Origin: Gnetum montanum
Lineage: Eukaryota > Streptophyta > Gnetopsida > Gnetales > Gnetaceae
Direction of reading: 5' to 3'
DNA: 64,000 bases
Assembly: GCA_015680685.1 (NCBI GenBank)
Contig: MNCI01035086.1
Location: forward strand, 323,069-387,068
Part shown: positions 33,983 through 44,649 of the stretch, one piece after another
How the letters are laid out: every line of letters begins with the position of its first letter
Position numbering within the stretch: the stretch's first letter is position 1
Notes under the pieces: generated by a model
What the model was told of the DNA's origin: nothing
What the model saw: only the letters and a program-made list of their open reading frames with translations
Databases searched by the model: none
Made by a program: the position numbers and the translations under genes

Positions 33983-34787
33983 CGCTCAACCATACAAATA
34001 CAAATACAAGCATTCACACATGATTCGATCAAACTCCAAGGACTAAGTGCTTATGCACCTTCACAGAATAAGGATGGGTTATGTGATCGTTGTCTTTCCA
34101 ACCTTACTTGTACAACACGATTGTATGATTAAGTAAACCTGAGGTATGTGATTTTTATGGTTTTTTTATGTTTTATGTTCCTAATGCTTAAAGTGGAGAA
34201 ATGAAATAAGTGAGTAACTAATTTAATTTAACTAATCAACTATGCTCTAGCTAGTCCTAACACCAACATCCGTTCCCACTTGCTAGACACATCCTAAACC
34301 AGTGTAACACTATTGGGATTACCAAACGCTAGTCGTTACTGGGTTACTAAGTGTTCCACGTATGCTCGAAGTGGTCGTACTGAGTGTGCTTACTTGTTGA
34401 AGATTAATAACTCTATAAAAACAAAATCAATTAACTAATGAAAGCATGAACTAATTGTAAATAACGTTAAATGCAATAAATAAGTTATTTTGAGTGTTGC
34501 AAGGTTTATCACAAAGTTCGTCTTTATTTCTGGACACAAGGTGTGCTTAGGTACACAATGCTCAAATAAAGATTCGTTCACTTTATGACTCCTACTGTGG
34601 GCACTCAGAAATAATTCTAACTTTGGAAAGGAAAAACTACAAGAGTTCAGGTAAGGGACTAAGAGACTAACTGCTAAACCAAGTGCCTTGGTCTCTTATT
34701 TATAGGTGATGAGACAAGTTTCGACATCAAGTATTCGATATCACTTAGCGGGCTCCAATACCGCGGATCTGATATCACGACTCATCA
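33983..34787 (-). repeat. 5' LTR of element D (about 805 bp)
   Basis: Starts in plus view at cgctcaaccatac, its first roughly 25 bp lost, and ends CGACTCATCA before CATAC. It is uninterrupted and serves as the empty-site reference for the solo LTR in the other copy. Confidence 0.88.
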
Positions 34788-34792
34788 CATAC
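34788..34792. repeat. Right TSD of element D (CATAC)
   Basis: Identical to 24037-24041. Confidence 0.9.
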
Positions 34793-36765
34793 TCTTCCTT
34801 TAGTGCTAACTTCATCAATGTAAGGTGAAATACCATTAAAATCATAACAAAAGAAAAAAACAAAAATGGCTAAAGAGTCATTAACATGAAAATGCAAGAT
34901 AATTCAAGTAGTTCCAAATATAAGACCTAGAAGCATTTCTTATTCAATTTTTTTAGTCCATCCAAGCTAGCATAAGCATTAGTGACTATGGATCCCATGC
35001 TAATGATAACATCCTTCAATCCAAAAGTTAAATTTAAAGATTATTATGTTAAACCATGCTATAATAGATTGAATCAAAGTAGATAATTTTCACAAAAAGA
35101 GACAATATCCTAGGAGTCTCTTAATCTATTTATATATTGTTAAGAATGAATTTTGTAAGGCTATATTAGACTTAGGTTTGAGAGTAAATTTAATTTCTTA
35201 AGAAATGTACAAAGCATGGACCTATGATCATAAAAAAAATGCAACATCACGTTGGAGCTTGCTAATTAGTCTATCTCTATTTCATTCGGATAAGTGGAGG
35301 ATGTTGTAACTATCATCAATGAATGGTTATACTTAATAGAGTTCATAGTGATCCATATGGAGGATTGTAAAGGGAAGTTTCCCACCATCATGAGAAAATC
35401 TTGGTTGAGCACCATTGATATTAAGCTTGGAACCAAGGATGTATCCTTGGAAATTTACATGAAAAAAAAACATGGATTAATTGAGAAGCAAAGAGCTCCA
35501 TTTGTCATGTATAACAATACAAGGTATAATTACATGCAAAAAGTTTGAGTTATCAAATAAAGAAACATTAAAATATGTAGCTTATGTGAAGAAAAAGTGT
35601 ATTTGTAAAGATGTCTATATGTAGCAACCACAAAATAAAAAGGTACCCAGTGGTTGGCTGATGAAAAATGAAGCTACAAGTCTACCATATGCATTGAATC
35701 ATAAGAATTTCTTACCAACTCTTATGTAAAAAGGTTGGATGAGATGGATGAAGTACATCAACAACTCTTCCAAGCAAGTCAATGCAACAAGAAGCACTGA
35801 TCAGAGGAAGTCAAAAATTTGAAAAGAACAAGTGCTTAAACCAATTAAATTGAAAACATTACCAAAATCACTTGGATATGCCTTCTTTGAAAATGAAAAA
35901 CTAATTATTATCAATGCTTAATTGATAGAAGAATAGAAAAAAATTGTTGGAAGTGGTGAAGAAATGGCCAATAGTCTTTGCATGGCCTCATGATACTATT
36001 AATGAAATTAACCCACATATATGCAAACACTTCATATATACACATCTTGCAATCAACCAAAAATATTAGCCATGGAATAGAATGAATCCAAAGTTAAAGG
36101 ATATAGTAAAATGTAACATTAAAAAAATTTTAAAATTTGAATTTATGTATCATGTTATGGATAGTAAGTTTGTGAATCCACATATGATCATGCTAAAAGG
36201 AAGACTAACAATGAATTTGTATTGACTTTAAGTCGTTAAATATGATGACCTTCAAAGAATACTTTTCCCTTACCATTTGTTGATTAGGTATTAGACACTA
36301 TAGTAAGACACAAATATTATAGCTAAATAGTCACAAGGTACTATCAAGGCATATAAAAATCTAATTCAAACTAAGAAGAGGAAACGTTTTTAGACAAAGG
36401 AAAAATAGTTTATTAGAAATCATAAAGAAAATTTTCAAATGTTTTTGGCATTCATTTCAAAGTCAAAGAAGAATAGACTATGCTTTCTCTTTTAAATATA
36501 TTAAAAACTTTTATTAGGATTTATTTCATAGTAATGATGAGAAGATTTTCTAATAACGGTAATACAGTGTTCATTTCTTTTGATGATACAATGTAGAGAA
36601 TAAAAAAAATGACATTAGGAAAAGTTGCTAATGTAAATAACTTATATGAAGCATTGCCTAAACGAGGAGGATCACTAGTTTAAATGTAAGGTAGTTAGTA
36701 TAGATGATGTAAAGGAAAATGCATTGAAAAGTAAAGTAACATATGTATGTATGTATGTATGTAGG
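34793..36765 (+). pseudogene. Protease-RT remnant of element E
   Basis: Continuation of the element whose gag is at 23405. 35150-35550 is the protease region: an 'AILDLGLRVNLIS'-like active-site stretch with Asp, then EDCKGKFPTIMRKSWLSTID and PFVMYNNTRYNYMQK. 35840-36080 is the RT lead-in (LKPIKLKTLPKSLGYAFFEN, KLIIINA). 36170-36300 is a very decayed RT core matching KWRVCIDF...FKDHFPLP only at scattered residues (DDLQRILFPYHLLIRY). The part after about 36400 cannot be assigned. It is more diverged from D and F than they are from each other, consistent with being the oldest layer. Confidence 0.65.
36742..36763 (+). repeat. TATG microsatellite
   Basis: tatgtatgtatgtatgtatg next to the left TSD of the SINE. 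Confidence 0.8.
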
Positions 36766-36781
36766 TAACATATATATGATA
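36766..36781. repeat. Left TSD of SINE (16 bp)
   Basis: taacatatatatgata, found again at 55409-55424. Both copies are identical over 16 bases. Confidence 0.75.
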
Positions 36782-36850
36782 TATGGGGGATGTTAGAACC
36801 CTAAAATAATTGTAATATAGGTACACCTCTTCCAATTAGAACTTGATAAC
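36782..36850 (-). mobile_element. SINE, 3' part (split by element F)
   Basis: The minus-strand 3' half of a short tRNA-derived element, running from the F insertion to the 16-bp duplicate. The 5' half with the Pol III boxes is at 55323-55408. Joined length is about 155 bp. The 3' end reads ...ggttctaacatcccccata. Confidence 0.6.
36846..36850. repeat. Left TSD of element F (ATAAC)
   Basis: Repeated exactly at 55318-55322. Confidence 0.9.
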
Positions 36851-36862
36851 TGATGAGAGCAG

Positions 36863-36985
36863 TTACTATAGCGGTTTATTCTAATTATTAGAGTAGTTAC
36901 TATAGCAGTTTATTCTAATTATTAGAGCAGTTACTCTAGCGGTTTATTCTAATTATTAGAGTGGTTACTCTAATTATTAGAGTAG
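36863..36985 (+). repeat. 34-bp U3 tandem repeats, three full units plus a partial
   Basis: Unit begins gcggtttattctaattatta and ends in a gagtagttactata-like stretch. Units start near 36870, 36904 and 36938, with partial copies on each side. The 3' LTR keeps one unit plus partials. The dyad in each unit could bind a transcription factor dimer, but this is not shown. Confidence 0.85.
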
Positions 36986-36997
36986 TTGCTCCTAAGC

Positions 36998-37006
36998 CTA
37001 TAAATA
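36998..37006 (+). promoter_or_regulatory. TATA box of element F 5' LTR
   Basis: ctataaata just after the 34-bp repeats. The same box lies at 54544-54552 in the 3' LTR. Confidence 0.7.
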
Positions 37007-37766
37007 TAGTGCCAAGGCACACAATTGAATAGGAAGTATTTTAGTATTCAAGTAGAAAAACTCTTGTAGTCTGTCTGAAAGTTAGAGTATTTTCCAAGTG
37101 CCCACAGTAGGAGGTCTAAGTATGGATGGACCTTTATTCAAGCATTGTGTACCTGAGCAAAACTTGTGTACGACAATAAAGATGAACTCTTTGATTCATC
37201 CTTGCAGCACTTGAGATTTATTTTCTTACACATATCTTTTATTTTATTTTCTTATGCACTTATTTTATTTTATTTTATGCACTTTACATTTCTGTTATTA
37301 GCGTAGCAATTCATTTTTATCAATTAAGCAAATTGTTAAATTACACTTAGTACGATCACTTCGAGCATGCGTGTAACACTTGGTAACCTAGTAACAATTA
37401 GTGTTTGGTAATTCTAGTAGTGTTGCATTGGTTCAGAATGTGTACGGAAAGTGAGAATGGATGCTGGTGTTAGGATTAGTTAGAACTTAGTTAATGAGTA
37501 GTTAAGATAAATTATTCACTTAGTTATCTCTCTTCTCCCTTACTAACACAAGACATAACAACATAAAAGCTATAAAAATAATATGCCTAAAGCTTACTTA
37601 ACCATACAATCATGACATTTAGGTAAGCTTGGGAAGACAATGATCAACCAACCCATCCTTGTTCCACAAGGGTGCATAAGCACTTAGTCCTTAGAATTCG
37701 ACCGAATCGTGCATGAAATGCTCATATTCGTATGGTTGAGCGTAGGGGTACCTTGCTGCTCATCAT

Positions 37767-37784
37767 TAGCACCGTTGCCAGGGA
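37767..37784 (+). other. Primer-binding site, tRNA-Asp (best copy)
   Basis: tagcaccgttgccaggga matches 15 of the 18 bases complementary to the 3' end of plant tRNA-Asp, the primer known for Athila-type elements. It lies one base after the LTR. Confidence 0.88.
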
Positions 37785-37901
37785 CTTAGTTATTTATGTG
37801 CTAATTAGAACTTAGGAAATCATTCACATTGTTGGAATAAACCATTAGGGTTGATTAAGAAAATAATAAACAATAATACATTGCACACTGAACAGACAAG
37901 T

Positions 37902-39318
37902 ATGTCTCCTTCTTCGTATGAAAGTGCCTCATCACCTAGGTTTGAAACAGGAAACAATCGATGGTGTAATACACATGATGTTAATCTGCTAGTCCCTCAA
38001 CAAGTTCGAGTGCTATATATTCATCCTAATGAGTATATACTAGACTTTACCTTTATCCTCCATCAAGATGAAGAACTGCGTTGGTGAGACTTAAAAGATA
38101 ACATAGTGTTACCTCTCGATTGTTTAGTCCCAAGCATGCTTCTTTGTGCTCTTACACGAATTGGCATGTCACAGTTACATGCAAAATATGTTGTACAAGA
38201 CCATGACTTGAAAGAATACCATCCCACAGAGGCACAATGTCAAAGGGACTTGCAACAAGAGAGACATCATAAGTCTTTGAAAGGTAAGTGATCCCAAGAT
38301 GCCCTACATGTCTTAAGAGAAAAGGAGGGTGGTGAACCTACCTTAGGCAGTCGACCACACAACGATGTTCCTTCCCTTAACTTTGGCCAAGGGGTTGTGT
38401 ATCAGAACCTTCATTCCACTATTCATAACCTAGGTTTTGATACCCATGGGCACAAAGGGTTTGAAAAAGGGACATGAACTCATGATAAAGGTGGACATTC
38501 TGATTGCAATTGTGATCGGGGCCAAGACTGTAGAAGAGAAGGTAGTAGACACCGTCATGGTGACGGTTCTTCTTCTTCTTCACCTTCATCATCTCCTTCA
38601 CCCTCTCCTTTAGTATCTAGAAATAGTGATAAGGAAAAAGACCATGGGGATAAAGGTAGGCAAAGTGGAAGTCATAGACAAAATAGCCAGGAAGGGGGAT
38701 GAGGGCACTCTAGAGAGTCACGACATAGAAGAAGGGAGAGTAGGAAAAAACGTAGGCATCATAGACACCATGGATGAGGTGATCACGATGAATCCCTTCT
38801 CGCTACTCAAAGTATGTTGGACATAATTGAGGCTATTAGAATTCCAACAAGGCATTAGAAAGATAGTAGGATCATGAGATTAGATATGAAAAATATCCCA
38901 CAATTTGAAGGGGGATACAATGTTGTTCCTCAGAATCACTTACAAGCATTCCATGATGTGTGTGCCTTATAGAACATAGAGAATGAATGGAAAAAAATTA
39001 AGTTGTTCCCATGGACATTAATTAAAGAAGTGAAAAGCTGGTACTGGTCTTTAGAACTGGAATCCATTTGTAGGTGGAGTACTATGTTAGAACTATTTAA
39101 TGACAAGTACCAAACATACTCCCAAGTGTCTAACTTGTGAAAGAGAATCCAAGGCTAGAAACAAGGAGGACATGAACCCTTGGATGCTACCATGGACCGA
39201 TACTATGCACTATTACATCATTGTCCTTGCCATGGTTATTTGCAAAGGGATCAACTACATCATCTCGTGGATGGGCTTAGGCATGAAACGAGAAGAACCC
39301 TTGGGACTTATGCCCAAG
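37902..39318 (+). pseudogene. gag of element F, first part
   Basis: The start at 37902 gives MSPSSYESASSPRFETGNNR. About 130 residues follow without a known domain, then a Ser/Pro tract (SSSSSPSSSPSPSPLVS) and a basic RS-like stretch (HSRESRHRRRESRKKRRHH). The gag domain runs from ESLLATQSMLDIIEAIRIPT through IPQFEGGYNVVPQNHLQAFH to ALLHHCPCHGYLQRDQLHHL and ETRRTLGTYAQ. It is cut at 39318 by complex G and resumes at 47672. Roughly ten in-frame stops. The Ser/Arg-rich N-terminal half is larger than that of gag in complex C. Confidence 0.85.
39314..39318. repeat. Left TSD of complex G (CCAAG)
   Basis: CCAAG directly before TGATGAAG. Identical copy at 47667-47671, after which F gag continues. 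Confidence 0.9.
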
Positions 39319-39399
39319 TGATGAAGTTTCATTCAGTCAATGCATTGACTTGGCCACGTATATGCGGTAGCATTGACATGGGCCCATCGACATAGCCTT
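39319..39399 (+). repeat. Left end of complex G: first 81 bp of LTR, forward
   Basis: TGATGAAGTTTCATTCAGTC through 'cccatcgacatagcctt' matches the U3 start of the right-hand LTR read in reverse. It is the outer left end because it abuts CCAAG. Confidence 0.8.
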
Positions 39400-39416
39400 G
39401 GTACCTTGCATGCCGG

Positions 39417-39467
39417 GATAGGCGGCTACATAAACGGGGCCACATCAATGTAGGAAGGCTACGTAAA
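39417..39467 (-). repeat. Inverted U3 piece forming a hairpin with the left end
   Basis: ggataggcggctacataaac ... ggaaggctacgt matches 47548-47597 of the minus-oriented LTR. Together with the forward piece at 39319-39399 it places two U3 segments head to head with a 17-bp spacer. Gag in reverse begins soon after. Confidence 0.65.
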
Positions 39468-39489
39468 TATTCAACATGAGTGTAGGTGG

Positions 39490-41420
39490 GGATCCTTGCA
39501 TGTTGGAAATATTGGGACCTAGTCATACTTACCCCATTGGGGTTCACACACTTGATTAGAGTTGACATAGTGGGGCAAGTTATAAGATGTGGTTAATTTA
39601 TAAGGAGTTGACCCACTATGGTGCTTGTGACCATAAGATGGTATGCAAGGATCAACATGTCTCCCCGTGTGGCAATATTCATTAGGCCCCATGGTGGTTG
39701 GAGTGTTGATTGGTGGCCTAGATAGAGTAACATGAGGCATCAGGTTCGAACAGGAAGATGAACCACAGTGTTGGATTTGTGTTGAGTTCGTGGATGCAGT
39801 GGTTTTTGAATTGTGGTGTCCCTTTCGATGGTCACATCTAAAGAAGGAACGCCTTCGACATTGTGAAGGACCTCCACTACTATTGACAGTATCAACACAA
39901 GTAATGTTTGTAGGTTGGTGCTATGGTGCAAAATCTTCTAGAATAGCTGGCGGTGATGTAGAAGGGGGTGAAGCATGAGAATATTGAGGTTGAGGAGAAG
40001 TGTAAGGCACATGAGGGGGCGATCTTGTTGGAGAGGACATGGGTGGATAGTACTCGGGAGAATGATAATGATGAGGTGAGGTAGAGGATGCTAATCTTGT
40101 TGGAGAAACAGGGTGTTGAACATAATAAGCATTTGGTGCTAGGACATATGAAGGGTATGGTCCAGTTAGTGGTGGCCTCCCCCACAATTGAGGTTTTTTC
40201 CACTGTGGTTGGACACAGTATGTTTGTATGAACTCTGGATGTAACATTCCTCCCCAATGCTCATGTAAATGTGACAAAAATGGACATTGTCCCTTGGGGT
40301 GATCGTATAGATAGATGTTACATTGATATGTATGATTGGCAGTTGAGTTCTTATCCCTATTCTCTTCTACCCTTTGTTTCGATTGTCGTGTGGTGTGCTG
40401 TTCAGTTTCTCAATTTGGCATAGTTTTTCCTCTAATAATGTTGGCATATTCTCCACATATTTCATGTACCCAGTCCGTCATCTTATTGATATTTTCCTTA
40501 ATTTCATCTAGTGACTATAGGATTGGAAAATATTATTCCACCTTCTTGAAGTGAGTTGATTTCTCCTCTTCATGGTCATGGACCCTTGTTAAGTTGAGAT
40601 TTTGGTCTTGTTGAGAACCTTCAACATTCTCCCATTTAGTTATTTCTCCTTCTTCGTTTGCTATCTGCTTATTAAGATCTTGGAGTTGATGGGTTTGTAG
40701 CTCATAAGGTTGACCTTGGGCATACATCCCTAGGGTCTCCCTTGTTTCATTATAGAGCCCATCTATGATATGGTACATTAGCCTCTCCTCGGAGAACCCA
40801 TGGCCTGGGTAGTTGTTTAACAGGGCATAATATCTTTCTAAGGTCATGTCTAAGGGTTCATGTTATGCTTTTTTCCATTCTTGGATTTGTCTCCTTGAGG
40901 CTGACACTCTCGCATAGGTTTGATATCTTTTGTTGAAAATTTCTACCATTGTTGGCCAACGTCGAATTGAGTTTAATTTTAATAACCTATACCATACTTT
41001 TGCTTGGCCAATGAGTGTCAAAGGAAAGAGCTTAAGTTTTTGCCACCCATTATCAATATTGTTCCATGTAAAGGCATCGTAGAAGGCTTGTAAATGTTGT
41101 TGTGGATCTGAATCATAGCCTCCTGAAAACTTGGGAAAGTTGTTTAAATCAAAAATGGGTAGACAACTTTCCTTACGATGCCTGTGGGCTATTCAAATAG
41201 CCTCTTGTATTTCTGTTAAGCTTGTAGTGGCTAGTAGGGGTTCATTGTCATCAGGTAAGTTATGCTTTCGTGCATTGGGATGATGTTGTCTTTGTTTATG
41301 GTTATAAGAAATTCCCACCTCGGTTTGCGTACTCCAATCTTCATTGTTATAATATTCATTGGTTCTCCAATGAATTGCCTCACTGGATGTGGCATTATTA
41401 TAGTCTTGTGAGAGAGACAT
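39490..41420 (-). pseudogene. gag of complex G, left copy
   Basis: Minus-strand start at 41420: MSLSQDYNNATSSEAIHWRT, then ISYNHKQRQHHPNARKHNLP and EPLLATTSLTEIQEAI. The gag domain follows down to 40533, with MTLERYYALLNNYPGHGFSE, RLMYHIIDGLYNETRETLGM and LQDLNKQIANEEGEITKWEN. The C-terminal half (40277-39500) is Pro/Ser/Tyr/His-rich: MSHLHEHWGGMLHPEFIQTY, SPEYYPPMSSPTRSPPHVPY and HVDPCIPSYGHKHHSGSTPY. Stops and shifts throughout. This gag subfamily differs from those of C and F at its N-terminus and has a longer tail. Confidence 0.85.
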
Positions 41421-41538
41421 GGTTGTGAACCATGTGTGACTTAATTAAATTTAATTTAATTTCTTTTCTAAAGAATATATCGTTAATACTTGTTACAACG
41501 ATCTTGTATGATATAACTAATCTAAAGAACTAGCACCA

Positions 41539-41556
41539 TCCCTAGCAACAGTGCCA
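41539..41556 (-). other. PBS of complex G, central
   Basis: tccctagcaacagtgcca in plus view, one base from the LTR at 41558. Its complement is a close match to the tRNA-Asp PBS. Confidence 0.75.
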
Positions 41557-41557
41557 A

Positions 41558-42707
41558 TGATGAGGGACGAGGTACCCCTACGCTCAACCATACGAATACA
41601 AGCGTTCATGCATGATTCGGCCGAACTCCGCGGATAGGCTAGTTATGGTATCTAGATAGTTACACATTCATCGCAGTTCGCTACCTTCCCACCTAGACTA
41701 GTATTTGCTTTGTCATGTATGGTTTAGTCTAGAGTGAGGCGTATGATGTGATCCCAAATTAGTGCTCTCCTAGAGACAATGGAAAATAATCTTGATTAAA
41801 CTAATGAGTAATAGGAAATGAAGTCTAAGCTAGCCTAAGTGTGATGAGCATCCATTCCTTAATCATCCGTACACATCTTGGACCTCATGCATGACTACTA
41901 CTAGGGTTACCAAGCGTAGATCCTAGGTACGCTACTAGGTTACCAAGTAGTCACACTTAAATGCTCATGATTAAGTCATACTCATTTCGCATTTAACAAC
42001 AAGAATAGTAAATGATGATAAAGAAATATTAACTAGGAAAATAATAAATAACAATTACAATTAACAATAATAATTAAACAATTAAAACTAAGTGAATGTT
42101 GCAATGATGAAGTAATCTCGATCTTTATTTTCGATCATGTGCGCATCCAAGTATGTCACACTCGAATAAAGGTGTCATACAATTACAAGCATCACATTGC
42201 AGGCATGCACTAGGAAAATAATCTAACTCCTATGAAAAAAACTGCAAGAGTCTAGCTACAATTGACAAAAAGATGTCTAAATGAGGCGGAAGTCCCTCTT
42301 ATTTATAGGTAGAGATAGGCGGCTGCATAAACGGGGCTACATCGACGCAGGAAGGCTACGTCGATGGGCTTGTGTCAATTCATACACCTCACTCTGGACT
42401 AAACCATACGTGACAAAGCAAATACTAGTCTAGGTGGGAAGACAGCAAACTGCGATCAACGTGTAACTATCTAGATACCACAACTAGCCTGTCCACGGAG
42501 TTCGACTGGATCGTGCATGAACACTCATATTTGTATGAATGAGTGTAGGAGTAAGTATGACCAAGTCCCAATATTTTCAACATGCTGGGATAGGCAACTA
42601 TGTAAACGGGGCCACGTCGAAGTAGGAAGGCTACGTCGATAGGCCCACGTCAATGCTGCCACGTATACGTGGCCAAGTCGATGCATTGACTGAATGACAC
42701 TTCATCA
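41558..42707 (-). repeat. Central LTR of complex G (1150 bp, rearranged)
   Basis: A PBS lies on its left and a polypurine tract on its right, so it serves as 5' LTR of the left unit and 3' LTR of the right unit, as in tandem copies that share one LTR. It is about 275 bp longer than the right LTR. The extra piece, 42374-42590, is an inverted LTR end with a splinter of gag. Confidence 0.85.
42374..42590 (+). repeat. Inverted U5 fragment plus gag splinter inside the central LTR
   Basis: catacacctcactctggact through 'gaatgagtgtaggagt' is the reverse complement of about 41570-41750, the U5 end of the same LTR. 42557-42583 (gtatgaccaagtcccaatat...) is the reverse complement of 39506-39532, the tail end of gag. 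Then 'ggataggcaac' restarts the U3 region, so about 50 bp of U3 around it is present twice. Confidence 0.7.
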
Positions 42708-42721
42708 TACCCCCACGATTG
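42708..42721 (-). other. Polypurine tract of complex G
   Basis: tacccccacgattg abuts the U3 end of the central LTR. Confidence 0.82.
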
Positions 42722-42881
42722 AGTAAAAACTCATCCTCGGGTCAAAGAAAGTGAGGAACAAGATCAATTGAATACATAGTGGATAGGCATGGGATTATGG
42801 ACTAACTAGAAATTTATTCATGCAACAGTGGAGAATTAAACAAAACTTGGACACAGACATAAAAGACAAAACTTGTGGAAC

Positions 42882-43317
42882 TCATGGGGGTCCCAGTAGT
42901 GGTGGCTCCTCCATGGGTGTCTTCCCTTTGTCCTGTGCATCAGGCTTCTAAGATTGATACCATTGAAGAAGCACCTGACATTTCTCCTCTTCTATTTGAG
43001 GATTATGAGCCATCCATGCTGATGTTCCAATGTTTGATGGAGTTGAAACTTTTCATGAACACAGAAATTGTGGGAACACTTGATTGGCCTTGACATGCCA
43101 TGCCACAAATAGCCATCATTCCTCTTTATAGGCTCAGGCCCTAACCTCTCCTCCCTTTGCTTGGATAGATTATGCAGTAAAAAGAGTTTCATGATGGATT
43201 CTGAATGATGGCCTTTTGCTCTGCATGTTCTGCATGAGGTCCTTAGCCTCTGCCTCCCCCAGGTCATTCGATTGCACCTTGAGAAGGTCCTCCATGTCAT
43301 CGTCTTTTAGGGGCCAT
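42882..43317 (-). pseudogene. Accessory ORF remnant in complex G
   Basis: Start at 43317 reads MAPKRR, then HGGPSQGAIE after a stop. The end at 42882 is MEEPPLLGPP and a stop. Both ends match the accessory frame of element B (MAPKRGAQGGPS ... MEEPPPLGTT), but only about 435 bp lie between them, against 2.7 kb in B. The coiled-coil middle has been deleted. Position, between pol or gag and the PPT, is the same in both. Confidence 0.65.
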
Positions 43318-44649
43318 CTATAATCACACAAGGATCAATCGTTAGTAAGGTTATTAAAAAATTTCAATGATTTTATACCTTACTCATTGCCTTTAATAAA
43401 TATTGCATTCTTTACTTAGTGTGATTTTAGAGTTAGAAAATTTTTCAAGAAAGTTGCCCTAAAAGTTAAATGTTGAACCTGGTTTTGAGAAATGTTTGAT
43501 AAAATAATGACAAATGAAAGAATAGATTTGGCAATGAAATACTCAAAGGGTATAAGATGATGCGGTGGTGTGCAACAAGTACAAATTACAAAAGTTACGC
43601 AAGTGGGTCCTCCCCAAAGCAGGTTCCAACCTATATGCCCTTGTGTAACCACACCTTAAGATGTTCGTAGGCATTATAAGGGTTAAATGTAATCTATAAC
43701 AATGCAACAAAACACACACATGTTAATACCACTGATGATGAGTTAGGAATTCAATGCTATACAAGACACGAGTCACAAATACATGAACAACGAGATGGAA
43801 TGAATAGGAGAAAGGATTGCAGAGATTGAGACGTGAGGTACTGACTCAGGGCATAATGAATCCTACGTGTAAAGCATGATTAGCGTGTCATTAACCTGTT
43901 GTTCCAAGATTAGGACAAGTCCATTCCTCTAATTAGTAACATTGCATTATTTCATCCCATGATGAACAACTATGAGAGTACCATACCAACAAGGCGTACG
44001 ATCACTTGGCGTTTTGTTCAAGGGAGGAGTTATTTTTGTTTTGTGGCACTTCCTTTTTCTTTTGCTTTTTCTCTTTCTTTTTTTTTCACTTCACTGAATC
44101 CAGAGAAATCGCCAACCTTCAGGCATAGGTGCATGTCTTTCCAGTGGAACCCCCTAGAGTAGTTTTTGATTTTTGAGTGCCCTTTTGATTACTCTTACTC
44201 CCATTTTTCATTAGAGCTACAAGGATCTTAGTACAACCACGTTGCATGATAACTCCCACAGATGTTACCAAAGAGAATCTGCAAGTTCCCTTGACGTCAC
44301 ACCCTAATCATTCCCTCTTGGTCCATCATTTTTCACTCTAGGCACAATGAACACAAAATTAATTTTAAGTTTCAAGAATGTCAAGAATATCACTGTACCC
44401 TCGAACAAACCCTCTTATTTGTAGAATGGATGAGTGGGTGCAATGGGCTCATTGTCCAAATAATTGATCATTGAGACTTGATAACATAGAACACACCTCA
44501 ACCAATGATCCACATGAGTGTTTTATTCATAGATGAGATTACTTACAAAAAGATAAAAAGACAAAAAGATAAAACAATAAATTAAAAGGTGAAAAATTAG
44601 AAAACAAAAAGTTGAAAAATTAAAGAAACAACAAAAAATTTATTAATTC
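43318..44649 (-). mobile_element. 3' noncoding region of complex G
   Basis: No coding sequence. Conserved block 2 is at 43583-43650 (gtgggtcctccccaaagcag, then cccttgtgtaaccacacc), part of block 1 at 44110-44150 (ccttcaggcat, catgtctttccagtgg), and a PPT-like tract follows at 44668-44684 (accccccataactaaat) next to the gag tail. Gag is joined directly to this region, so pol is deleted. A-rich repeats lie at 44535-44640. Confidence 0.65.

Larger units (their letters stand above)
24042..34787 (-). mobile_element. Element D: Athila-like gag-pol element
   Basis: A minus-strand element bounded by CATAC. In its own direction: damaged 5' LTR (34787 to about 33983), short leader, gag, protease, RT, RNase H, integrase, about 2 kb of 3' noncoding DNA, PPT (26185-26173) and 3' LTR (26172-24042, interrupted by a solo LTR). 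Every domain is present and in the order gag-PR-RT-RH-IN, which defines Ty3-gypsy. The wording of RT (KWRVCIDFRLLNMATFKDHF) and the tRNA-Asp PBS of its relatives point to the Athila/Tat clade. Many stops and frameshifts make it inactive. Confidence 0.9.
36851..37765 (+). repeat. 5' LTR of element F (915 bp)
   Basis: TGATGAGAGC...TGCTCATCA. U3 opens with three 34-bp repeats, each containing the dyad TCTAATTATTAGA, before the TATA box at 36998-37006. The 3' LTR has fewer repeats, which accounts for its shorter length (841 bp). Confidence 0.93.

Noticed and set aside
36863-36985. CRISPR-like spaced repeats of about 34 bp
   Set aside because: The units are contiguous with no unique spacers, lie in the U3 of an LTR in plant DNA, and no cas genes exist.
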